Positions 7,737-10,414 of a stretch of DNA of 10,414 bases are shown here, one piece after another. A program made the position numbers and the translations under genes. How positions within the stretch are numbered: the first letter of the stretch is position 1; every line of letters starts with the position of its first letter. The notes below the pieces were generated by a model, which was given only the letters and a program-made list of their open reading frames with translations, made no database searches and was not told the DNA's origin. Origin of the DNA: Alphaproteobacteria bacterium (GTDB taxonomy: Bacteria; Pseudomonadota; Alphaproteobacteria; SMXP01); contig SMXP01000052.1 of assembly GCA_004356335.1 (NCBI GenBank), positions 1 to 10,414 on the forward strand. Direction: 5' to 3'.

Positions 7737-10037
7737 TTACTCGCTCAGCACTTCCTTCACTTTAGCGGCAAGCTGTTTCAGGCTAAATGGCTTGGGCAAG
7801 AAACTAACGTCTTCGGGACGGCCGAGCGTGTTTTTGAACGTATGCTCGGCATAACCGGAAATAAAGATTATCTTGGTATTCGGACACATCTCACGAACTT
7901 TTTTAGCAAGCGTCGGGCCATCCATCTCCGGCATGACCACGTCGGTCACCACCAGGTCGATGGGCTTGTCTTGCGCTTCAATCACTTTAATAGCTTCCAC
8001 GCCGTTAGACGCTTCCAGCACCGTAAAACCACGACTGGACAAAGCACGCGTCGCAAAGGCCCGCACCGCGTCCTCGTCTTCAACGAGCAGGATGGTACCT
8101 ACGCCGGTAAGATCGCGCGCCGGTTCGACCGTGCTTGATTGTTTCGCTGCCGCTTGACGGTCTTCTTCCGTCTCTTGATATGTCGGAAGATAGATGCTGA
8201 AGGTGGTTCCTTTGCCCATTTCGCTATCGGGAAAGATGAAACCGCCCATTTGCTTGATGATCCCGTAGACGGTCGATAGGCCAAGACCGGTCCCCTCGCC
8301 CACGCCCTTCGTCGTGAAGAACGGTTCGAAAATCTTGCTCAGATTGTCCGGTTCGATGCCGGTGCCGGTGTCCGACACCTCAATCAAAACATAATCCCCC
8401 GGCGGGATGAGTTCGTTGATGAAGTCGCGTGATTCCGGCTGAATGATGTTGCGACTGCGGATCGTTAATTTGCCGCCATCAGGCATGGCATCGCGCGCAT
8501 TGACGGCCAAATTGATCAAGGCGGTATCTATCTGGCTTTGGTCGACTTTAATAAGGCCTAAATTGCGCCCGTGAGTGAGTTCCAACTCGACGGTCTCACC
8601 AAGCAGACGCCTTAACAACATAGAGAGTTCGGTCAATACATCGGTCGGCGAAAAAACGCGTGGCGTAAGTGTCTGCTGACGGGAAAAGGCGAGCAATTGA
8701 CGCACCAGATTGGCGGCTCGATTGGCATTTTGCCGAATCTGATCGATGTCGCCAAAGGACGGGTCACCGACGTGATGGCGCGTTAGTAACAAATCACAGA
8801 AACCGATGATCGCGGTGAGCAAATTATTGAAGTCATGGGCCACACCGCCGGCCAATTGTCCGACCGCCTGCAATTTTTGAGACTGGGAAAATTGCATTTC
8901 GAGTGACTTCTGTTCCGTCAGATCGACCAAATAGGCCACAACAGAACCGTCTTGGTTTTCGCTGGCGTCACTGACCCGGCCCAAATGAAGTTGTGCATTG
9001 CGGCCGTCCTCGACCATTTGAACTTCCAACGGCGTCGCGATTTCTTCGCCGTTCGAGACCGAGTGCAATCGCGATGTCACCGCTTGGCGATCTTCTTCGT
9101 TCAAAAGGTCAATCAGCTTCATACCTTGACTCACGGGCCGGTTGGCCAACGCACCAAGGGCTTCGTTGGAACGCTCTATGGTGCCGTCAAACGCCAGCAT
9201 GGCAATGGCGATCGGTGCCCGGTCGATCAATAAGGGCAGTGGCACCTCCACCTTGTCTCGCTGTTTTTGCGAAGCGCCTCGTGCCGCCTCTGTTCCGTCC
9301 TTGAGCTCCGCTTGGTCATCATGACTGTCAAGTGCTTGCCCCAATTGTTGCCCGGTTTCGTCCAAAAGAAGGCCCTTGAGCACCTGTTCGGTCGCCGGTT
9401 GTTCGCTGATGCGCCAGACCACATGTTCGGTGTCGCCTTCAAGCTGATTGACAGTGGCCAGCAAGGTGCGCGTGCCCTCATCGGCGGTTTTCAAGGGTAA
9501 GGTTTCGAACCCGCGCCGACCGTGCCGCGCCGCGCGCGCCAACCGATAAAGTGGCGCAGCCAAATCCTCATCTCCGGCAAACACCTGCTCTAGGGGCAAG
9601 GGCCGTCCCATATTGCGCCCGCGATTGCCCGCCCTGGTCAATTTCTCATAGGCAGTGTTGGCATAAAGCACCGCGCCTTGCCGGGTCGTAACCAAATAGG
9701 CTTCGGGCGCGCTATCGAGCACACGCGCTAAGACGCCAATGTCCGACACCCGATTAAAAGAAGACCGCCGCGCAAAACTTTCGGTTTCTGCCGGGGAACG
9801 GCCGATCGCCCCCGTGGCCAGACCGTAAAAGGCAATGAAACCCAAAAGCGCAATACCGACCAGCAGGATCAATCCAGGCAGACCGGCGGCACCGCCCGAT
9901 AAAATCACCCACGCACCGACCGATATGGCGAGAAATAAGGAAATGCCCGTCAGCCACGGCAGCATGTCATTTCGCCGCAATATGCCGGCCAGATTTCGGC
10001 CGATCGAGGAAACCTTTGAGGACGCCGGAACTGACAT
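7737..10037 (-). CDS. cckA: CckA-type hybrid histidine kinase
   Basis: Membrane-bound hybrid kinase/phosphatase which, in alphaproteobacteria, passes phosphate through ChpT to CtrA and CpdR to control cell cycle, motility and development. From the ATG at 10037 it has 766 residues. It shows two transmembrane segments (about 25-47 and 52-74), a PAS domain (about 100-215, with DSAPEAYLVTTRQGAVLYAN), a charged linker, a second PAS-like domain (about 268-375), HisKA with GGVAHDFNNLLTAI (His401), an HATPase domain with NLAVNARDAMPDGG (Asn513), DTGTG and EGTGLGLST, and a C-terminal receiver with LLVEDED (acidic pocket), TDVVMPEMDG (Asp699) and LPKPF (Lys749). GGAG lies eight bases before the ATG; an open extension to a GTG at 10145 lacks support. 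It is downstream of a DksA-family gene, with a 277-bp gap holding a plausible promoter. Somewhat longer than the Caulobacter protein. Confidence 0.95.
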   Translation of the reverse strand: MSVPASSKVSSIGRNLAGILRRNDMLPWLTGISLFLAISVGAWVILSGGAAGLPGLILLVGIALLGFIAFYGLATGAIGRSPAETESFARRSSFNRVSDIGVLARVLDSAPEAYLVTTRQGAVLYANTAYEKLTRAGNRGRNMGRPLPLEQVFAGDEDLAAPLYRLARAARHGRRGFETLPLKTADEGTRTLLATVNQLEGDTEHVVWRISEQPATEQVLKGLLLDETGQQLGQALDSHDDQAELKDGTEAARGASQKQRDKVEVPLPLLIDRAPIAIAMLAFDGTIERSNEALGALANRPVSQGMKLIDLLNEEDRQAVTSRLHSVSNGEEIATPLEVQMVEDGRNAQLHLGRVSDASENQDGSVVAYLVDLTEQKSLEMQFSQSQKLQAVGQLAGGVAHDFNNLLTAIIGFCDLLLTRHHVGDPSFGDIDQIRQNANRAANLVRQLLAFSRQQTLTPRVFSPTDVLTELSMLLRRLLGETVELELTHGRNLGLIKVDQSQIDTALINLAVNARDAMPDGGKLTIRSRNIIQPESRDFINELIPPGDYVLIEVSDTGTGIEPDNLSKIFEPFFTTKGVGEGTGLGLSTVYGIIKQMGGFIFPDSEMGKGTTFSIYLPTYQETEEDRQAAAKQSSTVEPARDLTGVGTILLVEDEDAVRAFATRALSSRGFTVLEASNGVEAIKVIEAQDKPIDLVVTDVVMPEMDGPTLAKKVREMCPNTKIIFISGYAEHTFKNTLGRPEDVSFLPKPFSLKQLAAKVKEVLSE

Positions 10038-10171
10038 AATACAGACTCCAAAATCGAGCGGCCCAGTCGGGACCACCCCATATTTCCTTACCACCACCGC
10101 CCTGACGGGATTATTTTTGAGCCCTTTTGGCCCTTGAGACGCCACATCTGACCGGCCCGCTCGGCACCCGA

Positions 10172-10200
10172 TTTATAAGACAATGAGGACCCGCCGTCAT
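10172..10200 (-). promoter_or_regulatory. Candidate promoter of cckA
   Basis: On the minus strand ATGACG (10195-10200), a 17-base spacer and TATAAA (10172-10177) form a plausible -35/-10 pair, with a 5' leader of about 130 bases before the cckA ATG. Found by eye only. Confidence 0.35.
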
Positions 10201-10212
10201 CGATTTCCGCAC

Positions 10213-10232
10213 AATGGTAAAGAATGGTAAAG
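10213..10232 (-). repeat. Tandem 10-bp repeat upstream of cckA
   Basis: AATGGTAAAG occurs twice with no gap (10213-10222 and 10223-10232). On the cckA strand this gives two TTTACCATT units in register on one DNA face, just upstream of the candidate -35. Each unit is one base from the TTAACCAT form of a CtrA half-site, but the spacing is not TTAA-N7-TTAA. Confidence 0.5.
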
Positions 10233-10275
10233 AAAAGCGCTTAAAAAGACGTTTCCGTCGACCGCCATCTTGCTG

Positions 10276-10292
10276 CTAGAGCGCATTCAGGA
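10276..10292 (-). repeat. Intergenic repeat remnant, copy G (inverted)
   Basis: CTAGAGCGCATTCAGGA is the exact 17-base reverse complement of the right end of copies B (5697-5713) and C. Similarity ends after it. It lies in the gap between the dksA-like gene and cckA, in the opposite orientation to B, C and D. Confidence 0.7.
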
Positions 10293-10314
10293 GTGAAGAC
10301 CGTCCTTGCCAAGG

Positions 10315-10414
10315 TCAATCGTCGCGATGGACTTTTTCCTGACGTTCGTGGTGTTCTTGCGCTTCGATGCCCAAGGTCGCGACGGGCCGCGCTTCCAAGC
10401 GTTCCAAACTGATC
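10315..10414 (-). CDS. dksA: DksA/TraR-family protein, C-terminal end (partial)
   Basis: Only the last 32 codons lie in the window; the gene continues beyond the right edge. The readable frame starts ISLERLEARP and ends EAQEHHERQEKVHRDD before a TGA at 10315-10317. This closely resembles the conserved C-terminus of alphaproteobacterial DksA/TraR-like proteins, which follows the four-cysteine zinc finger (out of view). DksA binds in the RNA polymerase secondary channel and, with ppGpp, adjusts transcription initiation. Transcribed in the same direction as cckA. No T-rich intrinsic terminator is visible after the stop; a small CCTT/AAGG inverted repeat and a repeat remnant follow. Assignment rests on 32 residues only. 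Confidence 0.8.
   Translation of the reverse strand, partial: ISLERLEARPVATLGIEAQEHHERQEKVHRDD

Noticed and set aside
10038..10145. GTG start extending CckA by 36 residues
   Set aside because: The extension is not like a CckA N-terminus; the ATG at 10037 has GGAG at good spacing.

Overview
The window looks like a chromosomal housekeeping segment of an alphaproteobacterium. The evidence is a CckA-type hybrid kinase, a recA gene preceded by GAAC-N7-GAAC (GTTC-N7-GTTC) SOS boxes, and the recA-alaS neighbourhood. Family-level placement is not possible by eye; gene order and repeats suggest a Rhodospirillales- or Rhizobiales-like lineage. All seven supported genes are on the minus strand, so transcription runs from high to low coordinates.

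Layout in transcription order: the 3' end of a DksA/TraR-family gene (10315-10414); cckA, the CtrA-pathway hybrid histidine kinase (7737-10037); a 58-residue predicted lipoprotein (7266-7442); two tandem paralogous Rieske non-heme iron oxygenase alpha subunits (5801-6934 and 4416-5552); recA (3083-4174) with its SOS-controlled leader and an intrinsic terminator; and alaS (111-2789). The lipoprotein and the Rieske pair look like accessory cargo between core genes. No reductase or ferredoxin partner for the oxygenases is present.

The most striking non-coding feature is a family of about 105-bp, two-hairpin intergenic repeats. One copy or fragment lies in every intergenic gap: full copies at 2815-2919, 5611-5713, 7165-7269 and 7583-7688, and remnants at 73-87, 4380-4415 and 10276-10292. 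The stems differ between copies but remain paired through compensatory changes. The copies resemble the RIME-type palindromic elements of rhizobia and other alphaproteobacteria. One copy supplies the stop codon of the lipoprotein gene, one overlaps a candidate -10 box of a Rieske gene, and one sits in the alaS leader and creates a false upstream extension of that reading frame.

A second unusual structure is a 23-bp inverted repeat (fully paired with one G-U) inside the coding sequence of the downstream Rieske gene (4903-4967), unrelated to the intergenic family.

No tRNA, rRNA, CRISPR array, transposase or complete unknown operon was found. I see no clear evidence of a wholly new biological system; the repeat family and the intragenic hairpin are the items most worth following up.
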